The notes beneath the pieces were generated by a model. It made no database searches. It had not been told where the DNA came from and worked only from the letters and a program-made list of their open reading frames with translations. 64,000 bases of DNA. Origin: Elephas maximus indicus. Its lineage: Eukaryota; Chordata; Mammalia; Proboscidea; Elephantidae. Shown here piece by piece: positions 13,333 to 25,705 of this stretch (the first letter of the stretch is position 1; each line of letters opens with the position of its first letter). Made by a program: the position numbers and the translations under genes. The DNA is taken from contig NC_064834.1 in the NCBI RefSeq assembly GCF_024166365.1, positions 51,998,001-52,062,000 on the forward strand. The letters are read 5' to 3'.

Positions 13333-13583
13333 TCATCTGTCAGTGGAAGCTTCTGTGTTGCTATAGTGTTAGACAGGTTTCAGTAGAACCTCCAGACTAA
13401 GATGGACAAGGAAGAAATGCCTGGAGATCTACTTCCAAAAACAGCCAATGACAACCCTATGGATTGCAACAGTCCAATCCCCAAGTGATATGGGATGGCA
13501 CAGGACCAGGCAGCATTTCATTCTGTTGTGCATGGGGTCACCACGAGTCAGGGGCCTACTTGATGGCAGCTAACAACAACTAG
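13333..13583 (+). mobile_element. Non-autonomous RTE-derived element
   Basis: It joins RTE 5' sequence (gacaggtttcagtagaacct, then tagagtct-type SINE-like middle text) to the RTE 3' tail (gcaggcagcatttcattctg-like block, then ggcagctaacaacaac) with no coding part. It shares its junction with the copy at 36163-36309. Confidence 0.7.
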
Positions 13584-13617
13584 GCTTACACTCTGGTTCC
13601 TACCTAATCCTAAAACC

Positions 13618-13823
13618 CAAAACAAACCCACTGCTGTCAAGTCGATTCCAACTCATAGCGACTCTATTGGAGAGTAGAGCTACCCCCATTACGGGTTTCA
13701 AGGCTGTTAATCTTTACAGAAGAAGACTGCCACATCTTTCTCCTGTGGAGTGGCTGGTGGGTTTGAACCGCCAACCTTTTGGTTTGCAGCTGAGCGCTTT
13801 AAGTACTGCACCACCAGGGCTAC
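13618..13823 (-). mobile_element. AfroSINE
   Basis: Reversed copy: ctgctgtcaagtcgattcca, cacatctttctcctgtggag, and the head end tgcaccaccagggc. Confidence 0.92.
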
Positions 13824-13834
13824 CTTACCCAATC

Positions 13835-14542
13835 CTAGTTTTTTTAATTGAAGTATAATTACCATACAATATATTCAATGTGACGAATTTTGACGATTAT
13901 ATATACTCAAGTAACCACCACCCAAAACAAGATATAAAACATTTCCTTCACCAAAAATGTCCCTCAGGCCCATTTCCAAATCAGTTACCCTATTCCAGGC
14001 AACCACATTCTGATTTTTATCATTATAGATCAGTTTTTCCTGTTACTGAATGTTATATAAGAAGAATCATTCACTGTGAACATTTTTGCATCGATCTTCT
14101 TCGGTGAGCATAATGTTTATGAGAGCCATCCACATCATGGCATGTATTTGTTGTTCAGCTTTTTAATTGCTGAATAGCCATCGTGTGAATTTTCCATAAA
14201 TTATTTATCTATTCTCCTCTTGATGAACTTTTGAGATATTTCTCATTTCAGGCTATTATGAATAAAGCTGAAATAAATTTTCTTGTACAAGTCTTTTTGG
14301 GGGCATATGTTTTCATTTTGCTTGAGGAAATTCCTAGGAGTGGAATTGCTGGATTTTAGGACAGACAGATGCTTACATTTATAAGAAAGGGCCAAGTTAT
14401 TGTCCAAAGTAGTTGTACCAGTTCATGGCCCCACCAGTAGCGTCTGAGAGAGTCCAGCTGTTCCACGTGCTCCTCAACATTTAGTGTCCTCAGTCTTTGT
14501 TATCTTAGTCAAGCTAATAAGTGAGTTTATCTGTAAAAATGG
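13835..14542 (-). mobile_element. L1 3' remnant
   Basis: Reversed L1 text: aattgaagtataattaccat, ggagtggaattgctggattt, gttcatggccccaccagtag. Confidence 0.75.
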
Positions 14543-15489
14543 TGTGGCAGGGGCGTCTGGCCTCTAACTTCACAAGGAAGAAGGAGAATCAAGATCAACA
14601 ACCCAAGGCTGATTCCTAGAAGGCTGAGGTCAGACATGCCTTTTCCCTCTCCCTTTGTCACCAATTCTGACACCAATCGTCCCTCCCACAGCATTTTCTA
14701 CTTCTCTGCTGGGTTTGATAATCCATTGCAATGGCTACACAGAACTCAGAGACAATACTCGCCATTATGGGGTTTATTAGGGAAGTGACAGGTTACAATT
14801 CAGGTTCGGGAATGCTCAGGATACAGTTCATTGATCAGGATAGCCTTTTCTCAGCTGACCCTGCAGGCACACCCCTCTCTGGCCCCTCAGCCTCTTGATC
14901 CCTCAGCCCAGCCTCTCTGCCTCGCTTGGGCAAGTGTTAGTTACAAAGCTTTTAGCTCTACCAGTAAGTGCCTGGAGGCACCCCACTCTGCCAGTCAGCC
15001 TCATGCCCAAAGGCTCGCAGCTTTCTCATGTGGGCCAGGAAACCCCACTGCAGCCATCTTGAACCAGTCTCCTGCTTCCTGCTGTCTGGTGCCGCAGTCT
15101 CTTGCTGTTTTCCATGTTACAGCCCCTCTCTCTGTATCCTGGGTCTAGGAGGTTTTCAGCACAGGAATCCTGGGTCCAAAGGATGTGTTGCACTCCTGGC
15201 TCTTCTTTCTTGATGGTGGTGAGATCCCCCGCTCCTGCCTCTGGGATGGTTAATTTTAAACCTAGTGGAATGACAAAACTGACCAATCCTCTCTTTAGGG
15301 TATACCTTATTGCATGGTGCCACCCCCCACAAGGGTGGGGTGGCACCTTATTTACATAATCAGCAAGCTATCCAATCCCCTTTGTGGGCCACAAGCACCT
15401 CATTTGCACAGTCCCACCCAGTCATTCGGTGGGAGTTACAAAGATTATGGCTAGAAAGCCCATATTAAGTAATTCAGTGCACTGCAGCA
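14543..15489 (-). mobile_element. Probable endogenous retrovirus LTR (boundaries approximate)
   Basis: This block separates two L1 remnants and is not L1-like. Reversed, it contains ctaataaaccccataatggc (a poly(A)-signal region) and ends gcccctgccaca, fitting an LTR end. It holds a GC-rich 11-bp hairpin. I could not find a clean target duplication, so the family and exact ends are open. Confidence 0.45.
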
Positions 15490-15699
15490 TCTTATTGTTG
15501 TTTTTAAAAACAGCTTTATTTTACTCACATATACAATTTACCCATTTAAAGTGTACAATTAAGTGACTTTTAGAATATTCACAAGAGTTGTGCATTCATC
15601 ACCACAATCAGTTTTAGGACATTTTCATTACCCCGGAAAGAAATACCATACTCCTTCCCTATGCCATCCCAAACACCCCATCTGCCTACCAGCCCTGTT

Positions 15700-16617
15700 A
15701 GATGCTATCAAGTTGGTACTGACTCATAGCAACCCTATATACAACGGAATGAAACACTGCTGGGTCCTGCACCATCCTCATGATTGTTGTTATGCTTGAG
15801 CCCATTGTTATAGCCACTGTGTTAATCCATCTCGTTGAAGGTCTTCCTCTTTTTCGCTGACTCTCTACTTTAGCAAGCTTCATGTCCTTCTCCAGGGACT
15901 GATCCCTCCTGCTAACATGTCCAAATTACGTGAGACAAGTCTCACCATCCTCACTTCTAAGCAGCATTCTGGGTGTACTTCTTCCAAGACAGATTTGGCA
16001 GTCCACGGTATATTCAATATTCTTTGCCAACACCATAATTCGAAGGCGTCAGTTCTTCTTCAGTCTTCCTTATTCATTATCCAGCTTTTTCATGCATATG
16101 AAGCGATTGAAATTACCATGGCTTGGCTCAGGCCCACCTTAGTCCTTAAAGTGACATCTTCGCTTTTTAACACTTAAAAGAGGTCTTTTGCAGCAGATTT
16201 GCCCAATACAATGTGTCTTTTGATTTCTCGACTGCTGCTTCCATGGGTGTTGATTGTGGATCCAAGTAAAATGAAGTCCTTGACAACTTCAACTTTTTCT
16301 CCATTTATCATGATGTTGCTTATTGGTCCAGCTGTGAGGATTTATGTTTCCTTTTTTTTTATGTTGAGGTGCAATCCATACTGAAGGCTGTAGTCTCAGA
16401 TCTTCATCAGTAAGTGCTTCAAGTTTTCTTCACTTTCAGCAAGCAAGGTTGTGTCATCTGCATATTACAGGTTGTTGATGCGTCTTCCTCCAATCCTGAT
16501 GCCCCATTCTTCATATAGTCCAGCTTCTTGGATTATTTGCTCAGCTTACAGATTTAATAAGTATGGTGAAAGGATACAACCCTGACGTACACCCTTCATG
16601 ACTTTAAACCATGCAGC
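15700..16617 (-). mobile_element. RTE (RTE1_LA-like) 3' segment
   Basis: Reversed RTE: tail ctatcaagttggtactgact, then the terminal C-terminal region of the reverse transcriptase, up to the region encoding a conserved GCILSP-like turn. It is truncated at its 5' side and interrupted by stops. It sits inside L1. Confidence 0.85.
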
Positions 16618-18102
16618 CTCATGCAGTCACTAATCAGCTTTCTGTATCTACAGATTCACCCATTCTGGACATTTCATATAAATGAAATCATACATTATGT
16701 GGTCATTTGTGACTGGCTTATTTCACTTAGCATAATGTTTTCAAGGTTCATCCATGTTGTAGCACATATCAGTATTTCATTCCTTTTTATTGCCAAATAA
16801 TATTCCGTTGTATGGATATACCACATTTTATTTACCCATTCATCAGCTGATCAACATTTGGGTTGTTTCCACTTTTTGGCTAAAATAAGTAAGGCTGACA
16901 TGAATAATTGTGTACAGGTTTTTGTGTGAACAAGTATTTTCAATTCTCTTGTGTATATACCTAGGAGTGGAATTGCTAGATCCTAGGGTAACTCTATTTT
17001 TAACCTTTTGAGGAACTGCCAGACTGTTTACCAAAGTGGCTGCACCATTTTACAGCCCCACCAGCAACATATAAGCATTCCAATTTCTCCGCATTCTGCC
17101 CAACACTTGTTGAATCTTTTATATTATAGCCATCCTAATGGGTGTGAAGCATCTCATTTTAGTTTTAATTTGCATTTACCTGATGGCTAATGACATTGAG
17201 CATCTTTTCATGTGATTATAGGTAATTTATGGTAATTTATATATCTTCTTTGGAGAGATGTCTATTTAGATCCTTTGCCCATTTTTTATATTGGGTTATT
17301 TGTCTTTTTTTTTTTTGGAGTTGTAAGAGTTCTTTATATGTTCTAGGTATAAAACTCTTATTAGATATATGATTTGCATTTTTTTCCCCATTCTGTGGGT
17401 TGTCTTCACTTTCTTGATGATATCTCTTGAAACACAGAAGTTTTAAATTTTGATGATGTCCAGTTTATTGATTTTTTTCTTCTGTTGCTTGTGCTTTTAG
17501 TATCATATCTAAGAAACCATTGCCTAATTCAAGATCACAAAAATTTAAATCTATGTTTCCTTTAAAAAGTTTTATAGTTATACATCTTATATTTAAATTT
17601 TTTATCCATTTTTGAGTTAATTTTTGCATATGGTGTGAGGTAGGGGGGCAACTTCATTATTTTATATGTGAATATCAGTTTGTCCTAGCACCATTTGTTT
17701 AAAGGGCTACTCTTTCCCTCACTGAATTGCCTAGGTATCCTTGTCGAGAAGCAATTGGCCATAAATGTATTTATTTCTTTATTCTATTTCACGGGTTTAT
17801 ATGTCTATCTTTAGGCCAGTACAACACTGTCTTAATGACTGTAGCTTTTTTCTAAGTTTTGAAATTTGGAAGTATGAGCCCTCCAATTTCATTCTTTTTT
17901 TCAAGATTGTTTTCGCTATTATGAGTTCCTCAATTCCTTATGAATTTTATGATCAGCTTGTCAATTTCTGCAAAAAAAAAAGGGGGGGGCTGATATTTTG
18001 ATATGGATTGCACTGACTTTGTAGATCAACTTGGAGAGTATTGTCATCTTAACAATATTAAGTCTTCTGATCCATGGACATGGGAAGTCTTTCCATTTAT
18101 TC

Positions 18103-18261
18103 AGCCAAACCCCATTGCTGTCTAGTCGATTCCAACTCAAAGCGACCCTATAGGGCAGAGTAGAACTGCCCCATAGGGCTTCCAAGGAGCAGCTGGTGAA
18201 TTCGAACTGCTGACCTTTTGTTAGCAGACATAGCTTATAACCACTGTGCCACCAGGGGTCC
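18103..18261 (-). mobile_element. AfroSINE (short form) with target duplication
   Basis: Reversed SINE inserted in L1. The L1 sequence ttccatttatt is repeated on both sides, which fixes the insertion. It lacks the middle block found in longer copies. Confidence 0.92.
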
Positions 18262-18550
18262 TTCCATTTATTTAGTTATTTTAAATTCCTTTCAACAATG
18301 TTTTGTAGTTTTCAGTGTATAAGTTTTATACTTCTTTTGTTAAATATGTTCATAAGTACTTTATTATTTTTGATGCTATTATAAACTGAATTGCTTTCTT
18401 AATTTCATTTTCTAATTATTCATTGCTAGAAAAAAACATTTTTTTTTTTAGTATATAGATATGCAACTGATTTTTGTATATTGACCTTGTATCCTGTAAC
18501 CTTGTTGAACATATTTATCATTTCTAATAGTTTTTTTGTGGATTCCTTGT

Positions 18551-18713
18551 TGTTGTTGTTAGGTGCCATCAAGTCAGTTTCAACTCATAGCGACCCTATA
18601 TACAACAGAGCGAAACCGCTGCACAGGCCTGCGCCATCCTCACAATCATTGTTATGCTTGAGCCCATCGTTGCAGCCACTGTATCAATCCACCTCATTGA
18701 GGGTCTTTCTCAA
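18551..18713 (-). mobile_element. RTE 3' tail fragment
   Basis: Reversed tail: gttgttgttgttaggtgcca, aagtcagtttcaactcatag, gagcccatcgttgcagccac. It lies in L1 sequence. Confidence 0.85.
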
Positions 18714-20854
18714 GGATTCCTTGGGACTTCTATATACAAGATTGTGTCACCTGAAAATAGAGATAGTTTTACTTCTTCCTTTCCAACCTGGATGCCTTTT
18801 ATTTGATTTTCTTGCCTAATTGCACTGGTTAGAACCTCCAGTACAATGTTGAATAGAATGCAAATGTGGACATCCTGGTTCCTGATCTTAGGGTGAAAGC
18901 TTTCAGCATAACACCATCAAGCATGATGAGGATTGTGGGTATTTTGCAGATGACCTTTATCAGATTGAGGGAGTGGAAACTAGTTTGTCTATTCCTAGTT
19001 TTTTGAATGTTTTTATCATGATGGGATATTGAATTTTGTTAAATGCTCTTTCTGTCTATTGAGATGATCATATAGTTTTTGTACTTTATTCTCTTGATGT
19101 GATGTATGACATTAATTAATTTTTGGATATTATAGCAACCTTGCATTCCTGGGATAAGTCTGAACTGGTCGTAGTGTGTATATTTTTTTATATATTGCTG
19201 GATTAAGTTTGGTAGTATTGTGATGAGGATTTTTGTGTCTGTATTCATAAGACAGATTGGTTCATAGTTTTGTCTGATTTTGGTATCAGAGTAATACTGG
19301 CCTCATCGAGTGAGTTGTGAAGTGTTTCCTCCGCTTCTATTTTTTGAAGGAGTTTGAGAAGGATTGGTGTTACTTCTTTAAATGTTTGGTAGACTTCACC
19401 AGTGAAGTAAACTGATCCTGGGCTTTTCTTTGTGGGAAGGTTTTTGATGACTGGCTCAATATCTTCACTTGTTATAGGTATATTCTGGTTTTCTATCTCT
19501 TCTTGAGTCAGTTTCAGTAGTTTGTGTCTTTCTGAAAATTTGTGCATTTGATCTTAGTTATTAAATTTGTTGGCATACTATTGTTTACAGTATTTTCTTA
19601 TAATTCTACTTATTTCTGTAAAGTTGGTGGTAATGTCCTTTTTTCATTTCTGATTTTAGTAATTTAAGGGTTCTCTTTTTTTTCCCCCTTAGTCAATCTA
19701 GCTAAAGCTTTGTCTATTTTCTTGACCTTTTCAAAGAAACAACTTTTGATTTCATTGATTTTCTCTATTGTTTTTCTATCTCAGTTTATTAATTTCTGTT
19801 CCAATCCTTATTATTTTCTTTCTTCTGCTTGCTTTGCATTTAGTTTGCTCTTCTTTTTCCAGGGTGTTAAGGTGGAAGGTTGGGTTGTGAGATCTTTTTT
19901 TCTTTTTTAATGCAGGTATTTATAGCTATATATTTCCCCCTAGGCACTGCTTTCATTGTATCCCATAACTTTTGGTATATTATGCCTTCATTTTCATTCA
20001 TCTCAAAGTATTTTCTAATTTCCCTTATAATTTCTTCATTGCAGTTGTAGTTTGCAATTTTCTGATCATGAATGATGTTGAGAAAATTTTTGTGCTTATT
20101 AGCCATTTTAATATCTTGTTTTGTGAAATATATGTTCAAATCTTTTGCCATTTTTTTGAGTTGTTTATTTTTTTATGTGCTGTGATATATGTTCCCAGCA
20201 TATGTCTTATTTGTTTTCTTAATGATTCCTTTTGATAAACATTTTTAATTTTCATGAAGTCCAATTTATCCATTTTTTCCTTATGGCTATTACTTTTTGC
20301 CTACCACTCATCTATCAGTTTGTCATACTGCGATGGCTTGTGTGTTGCTGTGATGCTGGAAGCTATGCCACTGGTGTTTCAAATACCAGGAGGGTCACCC
20401 ATGGTGGACATGTTTTAGTGGCACTTCGAGGCTAAGACAGACTGGGAAGAAGGACCTGGTGATATATTTCTGAAAAAACTGGCCAGTGAAAACCTTCTGA
20501 ATAACAGAGGAACATTGTCTGATATAGTGCCAGAAGATGAGCCCCTTGGGTTAGAAGGGGCACTCAAAATACAACCGAGGAACAGCTGCCTATTCAAAGT
20601 AGAGTTGACCTTAATGAGTGGATGGAGTAAAATTTTCAGGACCTTCCTTTGCTTATGTGGCAAGACTCAGAATAAGAAGAACAGTTGCAAACGTCCATTA
20701 ATAATAGGAACATGAATGCACAAAGTATGAATCTAGGAAAATTGGAAACTGTCAAAAATGAAGTGGAATGGTTGAAGATCGATATTCTAGGCATTAGTGA
20801 GCTGAAATGGACTGGTATTGGCCATTTGGAATCGGACAATTATATGGTCTACTG

Positions 20855-21013
20855 TTCCTTGGTGGTGTAGTGTTTAAGTGCTACGGCTGCTAACCAAAAG
20901 GTCAGAAGTTCAAATCCACCAGGCGCTCCTTGGAAACTCTATGAGGCAGTTCTACTCTGTCCTACAGGGTCGCTATGAATCGGAATAGACTGAATGGCAG
21001 TGGGTTTGGTTTA
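20855..21013 (+). mobile_element. AfroSINE inside RTE
   Basis: Head ccttggtggtgtagtgttta, box-B-like ggtcagaagttcaaatc, tail ggcagtgggtttggttt. It splits the RTE endonuclease sequence. Confidence 0.92.
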
Positions 21014-21542
21014 ACAGGTATTCCAGGAATGACAAATTGAAGAGGAATGGCATCACATTCATTGTCAAAAAGAACATTTCAAGATCTATCCTGAAGTCCT
21101 GAAGTACAATGCTGTCAGTGATAGGATAATATCCATAAGCCTACAAGGAAGACCAGTTAATACAACTATTATTCAAATTTATGCACCACTAATGCCAAAG
21201 ATAAAGAAAATGAAGACTTTTACCAACTTCTGCAGTCTGGAATTGATCAGACATGCATTCAAGATGCATTATAATTACTGGTGATTGGAATGCAAAAGTT
21301 GGAAGCAAAAAAGGATCAGTAGTTGGAAAATATGGCCTTTGTGATAGAAATAACACTAGAGGTAGCATGATAGAATTTTGCAAGACCAACGACTTATTCA
21401 CTGGAGATAGCCCTTTTCAACTACATAAATGGTAACTATACATGTCAACCTAGCCAGATGGAAAACACAGGAGTCATATTGACTGTATCTGTGGAAAGAG
21501 ATGATGGAGAAGCTCAATATCATCAGTCAGAACAAGCCCAGG

Positions 21543-21752
21543 CAGCTCCTGTCTGGAGGGGAGATGAGAAGGCAGAGGGGGACAGAAGCTGGCTGACCAA
21601 CATGGGGAATACAAGGTGGAGAGAAAGAGTGTGCTATCTCATTAGGCGGAGAGCAACTGGGAGTACATAGCAAGGTATACACGAATTTCTGTATGAGAGA
21701 CTGGCTTGATTTATAAACTTTCACTTAAAGCACAATTAAAAAAAAAAAAAAG
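21543..21752 (+). mobile_element. 5'-truncated L1 3' end inside RTE, with 13-bp target duplication
   Basis: It is flanked by gaacaagcccagg at 21530-21542 and again at 21753-21765, and ends in a poly(A) run. The body matches, in reverse, the L1 end at about 60,540-60,730, including cagctcctgtctggagg and ctttcacttaaagcacaatt. Confidence 0.93.
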
Positions 21753-22690
21753 GAACAAGCCCAGGGGCTGACTGCAGAACAGACCACCAATTGCTCATAT
21801 GCAAGTTCAAATTGAAGCTGAAGAAAATTAAAACAAGTCTATGAAAGCCAAAGTATGACCTTGAGTATACCCCACCTCAATTTGGAGACCATCTGAAGAA
21901 TAGATTTGATGCATTGAACACTAATGACTGAAAACCAGACGATATGCAGATGGCACAGCCATCCTTGCTGAAAGTGAAGAGGACTTGAAGCACTTGGCTG
22001 ATGAAGATCAAAGACTACAGCCTTAGTGTGGATTACACCTCAGCATAAAGAAAACCAAAAATCCTCACAACTGGACCAACAAGCAACATCACGATAAATG
22101 GAGAAAAGATTCAAGTTGTCAAGGACTTCATTTTACTTGGATCCGCAACTGATGCCCAAGGAAGCAGCAGTCAAGAAATCAAACAACATATTGCATTGGG
22201 CAAATTTGCTGTAAAAGACCTCTTTAAAGTGTTAAAAAGCAAAGATGTCACCCTGAGGACTACGGTACATCTCGTATGCATGCAAAAGCTGGACAATTAA
22301 TAAGGAAGACCGAAGAACTGATGCCTTTGAATTATGGCATTGGCAAAGAATACTGAATATACCATGGACTGCCAGAAGACAAACAAATCTGTCTTGGAAG
22401 AAGTACAGCCAGAATGCTCCTAAGAAGTGAGGATGGCAGGACTTCATCTCACATACTTTGGACATGTTTTCAGGAGGGACCAATCCCTGGATAAGGACAT
22501 CATGCTTGGTAAAGTAGGGGGTCAGTGAAAAAGAGGAAGACCCTCAATGAAATGGATTGACACAGTGGCTGCAATAATGGGCTCAAACATAGCAACAATT
22601 GTGAGGATGGTGCAGGACCAGAGAGTCCTTCATTCTGTTTTATATTGGGTTGCTATGAGTCAGAAGCAACTTGACGGCACCTTAACAACA

Positions 22691-23790
22691 TTACTTCTTG
22701 TATTTGGTCCCAAATCTTTGCCAACCTCAGTGTCACAGAAATGTTTTCCTGTGGTTTTATTACTGTTGGTTTTACATTTAGGCCTATGATAACTCTCAAA
22801 TTATTTTTTGTGTATCAAGTGAGATGGAGTCAAATTAATTTATTTTATGTGGATATTCTGTTGTTGCAGCAATATTTGTTTAAGAAAAAAAAAAAAACTT
22901 TACTATTGGATTGGCTTCACCTACACCACAGTGTCTTAATTACTCTAGCTTTCTGGTAAGTTCTGAAATAAAATTCTGTAATTCCTCCAAACTTATTCTT
23001 TTTCAAGATTGTCTTGGCTATTCTAAATTCTTTGCATTTCCCTTGAAGGTTTAGAATTACCTTCTCTCTTTCTTCAAAGAAACCTAATGGATTTATATAG
23101 GTATTGAATTAATCTATAGATCAATAATGAGTCTTCTCATCCATGAACATGGTATACCACCAGTTATTTAAATCTTCTTTAATTTCTCTTTGTGGTATTC
23201 AATGTAGTATTCTTGCATGTATTTCGTTAGATTATTTCTTTGTAGTTGATGTTTTTATGCTATTGCAAATAGTATTTTTTAAATTTTACTTCCCAATTGT
23301 TCTTTAATAGCATATAATCTAGAACTGACTTTTTTTTCTTTTAATTGACTTTATATTCTATGGTCTTTATAAATTCATTTAACAGTTTTTGCTTTTTGGG
23401 GGAGGGGAGGGAAAGGGGTATTCCATAGGGTTTCCCATACACACAATCACGTCTTCTACAAATATCAAGTTTTACTTCTTGTTTTCCTATCTTTATGCGT
23501 TTTATTTCCTTTTCTTGCCTTATTGCTCTAGCTAGGATTTTTTGTGCAATGTTAACTTGAATTAATGAGAGCAGACATGCTTACCTGTTCTCAATCTTAG
23601 GGAAAAAGGATTTAATATTTCACCATTAAGTGTAATATTAGATGTAGGCTTTTTGTAAATGTTCCTTATCAGGTTTGGAAAGTTTCTTTCTATTCCTAGT
23701 TTTCTAAGAAATTTTCATTTTGAACCCAAAAGATTTTTATTTTCCTAGGTTTTAACAACAGTAATGAACTCTTTTTATTATTTCTTTCTA
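22691..23790 (-). mobile_element. L1 remnant
   Basis: Reversed, AT-rich L1 ORF2-like text, broken by stops, similar in plan to 17.5-19.1 kb (for example catccatgaacatggtatac against catggacatgggaagtc). Confidence 0.6.
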
Positions 23791-23825
23791 CCACATCAAT
23801 GTTACCCAAATGCACAGTTATTTGC

Positions 23826-24004
23826 CTTACGCTTACCAATCAGCTCAGAGCCAAAGAGCATGAGGGACAGTTCAGCAAGGTCCAAGTATCTCTAAGTATC
23901 TTACTCTTGCCAGTCAGCTTAGAGCCAAACAGCATGAGGGACAGGTCAGTGAAGTTAAAATATCCCAAATTATCTTACTCTTACTAATCAGTTCAGAGCC
24001 TAAC
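23826..24004. repeat. 74-bp tandem repeat, about 2.4 copies
   Basis: Units begin at 23826, 23900 and 23974, each with cttac.cttaccaatcag, agagccaaa and gcatgagggaca. The last unit is partial. Confidence 0.85.
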
Positions 24005-25489
24005 CCATGAACAAATGAAAGAAGGCAATAGGGTCCCCGTCTCAAGGAGCTTGGTGCTTCGCTTCTTGCTCTCTTGAGTCACAGAATCAAAATGAAATTT
24101 AAAAATTGCCATGGAATCTTGTGAACTTTTTCACAAAAAATGTCTATAGCTTGAATCGCCATCTACCAAGCATGCTTTGTACTTCCTTCTTGTACGCTAA
24201 AATAGCTAACAGCTTAATCATTATATAACTCTATCCTATTTATACACAGATTGATCATACACCTATTTATAACTTCTAATTTGTCACTGACTTAATATTT
24301 CTTCATACCAAGGCTCACAATTTCCCCACAATGTCACTTCTACAATGCAGCTTTATTTTGTGAGAAGTAGCCAGTTACTGACAGTTTTAAAGTAGTGGGT
24401 AACATAGTCATAGCCATGTGATATGCACCAGATGAACTTCAGGGAGAAAGCCTGACTTAGGGAACTGGTCATCACCCTATCATAGTTATCAACCATGAGA
24501 TGGGCTCTGATCTTTTCTTCCTGAAGCTCTCTTTCCCTAATCCATACTTCTCTAGGCTCTCAAAGGTTTCCTTGCAGGGCAGCATCCTGTCTTTAGAGAG
24601 AAATACAATACTCCAGCTCTATATTTTTGTCTTGACAGGCTTCTCCTTTCTTTTTCTAGGAAGAAAATAGATGATATGGCACCTGACCAAGCACTTAGTA
24701 ATAATAACAGCAGTAATATCTTTGAGAGTCTGAATGAATGGGAGGTGAGTTTTCTAGGGGACCCTGATTTTTCAGACTGTTTTCTGATGAAGTCCAGGGT
24801 CTGAAGAAAACAAAGGTCGAATGCACTAGGGCAGGTAAGGAGAAAGAAAGCCAGTCTGAATGATACAGCTAGTTTTAGCCACAGTAAAAGGCACCTCCCA
24901 AAGGAAATCCTGAATCTTCTCCTTTGAAGTGTAAACCCTGCAGATGGTAAGGAATTAAGTAAATCGGATATTGTAGAGACAGCCTGAAGAAGTGCAGCAT
25001 GAGTATAGACTTCTATTCCATGCACCCAACACTTCTGAACCATGACTAGATGAGGGGCCCTTATCTGAAAACATCTAGTCTCATTCAGAACTTTCACACT
25101 GGACATGGAGCCAAGACTGGAATGGAGAAATCTGGTGACTGGCCCAGGAGTTGGCCCGACCCTGAGATTAATGGCCAACCAGGGAGCTGCTTAGTCTTCC
25201 CAGGAAATCCCAAGTGCCTGTCTTCCTGAGAAGCCATACATTGGCATGGAGCTCCTCATCTTTCCCTCTTCCCAGAGGAAGGGTCCTGGAGTCAATGCAG
25301 AATCACTGAGGTCCTGGGATAATATTTGGGGAGGCATGGATATGGAAGGAGGCTTGAAGAATGCATAGTCTGCAAGGCTCCAAGGCTACTCTCTTGGTAA
25401 GGCTCCCCCAGCCCCAGAAAAGATGGTTGTGGGGACAAGGTCAGTGAGGTCAAAGCATCTCAGGGACCCAGGGCAATATGGTCCTGAGC
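24005..25489. other. Unique intergenic DNA with an exon-like segment
   Basis: No repeat recognised. The minus strand is open for 208 codons (24552-25178) without family resemblance. On the plus strand an 85-base segment has good splice signals (separate entry). Confidence 0.5.
24660..24744 (+). other. Exon-like segment with acceptor and donor signals
   Basis: A pyrimidine tract ending ctttctttttctag precedes it and gtgagt follows. Only one frame is open across it, 28 codons including MAPDQALSNNNSSNIFESLN. I recognise no protein. It could be an exon of an unannotated transcript or a chance arrangement. Confidence 0.25.
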
Positions 25490-25680
25490 AGGGATTAAGA
25501 GCTTGGGCTATAGCATAATATTTTTTAAGTTCAAATTCTAGCTCTACCACTTACTGGGTACTATGACCATAGGCAAGCTATTGATCTCTCCATATCTCAG
25601 CTTAAATGGAATCTTTAATATGAAATAATGGTGTACCCACCTCATAGGGTCACAGTGAAGATTAAACCAGATGATTATTG
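25490..25680 (+). repeat. MIR SINE
   Basis: Pattern gattaagagcttgggctata, agctctaccacttactgggt, cacctcatagggtcacagtg. Confidence 0.75.
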
Positions 25681-25705
25681 TGAACTGACTTGCAGTACTA
25701 ATTCC

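Larger units (their letters stand above)
15495..20299 (-). mobile_element. L1 ORF2-3' UTR remnant with later insertions
   Basis: Minus-strand reading frames at 19867-20151, 19245-19547 and 19039-19248 are broken L1 ORF2 (reverse transcriptase region: [28 protein letters not shown]). The 3' part (for example ggagtggaattgctagatcc) follows at lower coordinates. RTE and SINE copies interrupt it. It is inactive because of many stops and shifts. Confidence 0.8.
20300..22690 (+). mobile_element. RTE (RTE1_LA-like) copy, internally deleted and interrupted
   Basis: The 5' leader runs to about 20,690, then an endonuclease domain in pieces (ILGISELKWTGIGH at 20,790; GDWNAKVG at 21,280), then a jump near 21,940 to the YADD region, here degraded to YADG, and on to the 3' tail (cagaagcaacttgacggcac). 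Most of the reverse transcriptase is missing. A SINE (20855-21013) and an L1 end (21543-21752) lie inside. It cannot be active. Confidence 0.9.

Noticed and set aside
24552-25178. Minus-strand open frame of 208 codons, with a leucine-rich stretch
   Set aside because: The longest frame outside the CpG island, but no recognisable domain, no supporting context, and low-complexity segments. Kept only as context for the exon-like segment on the other strand.
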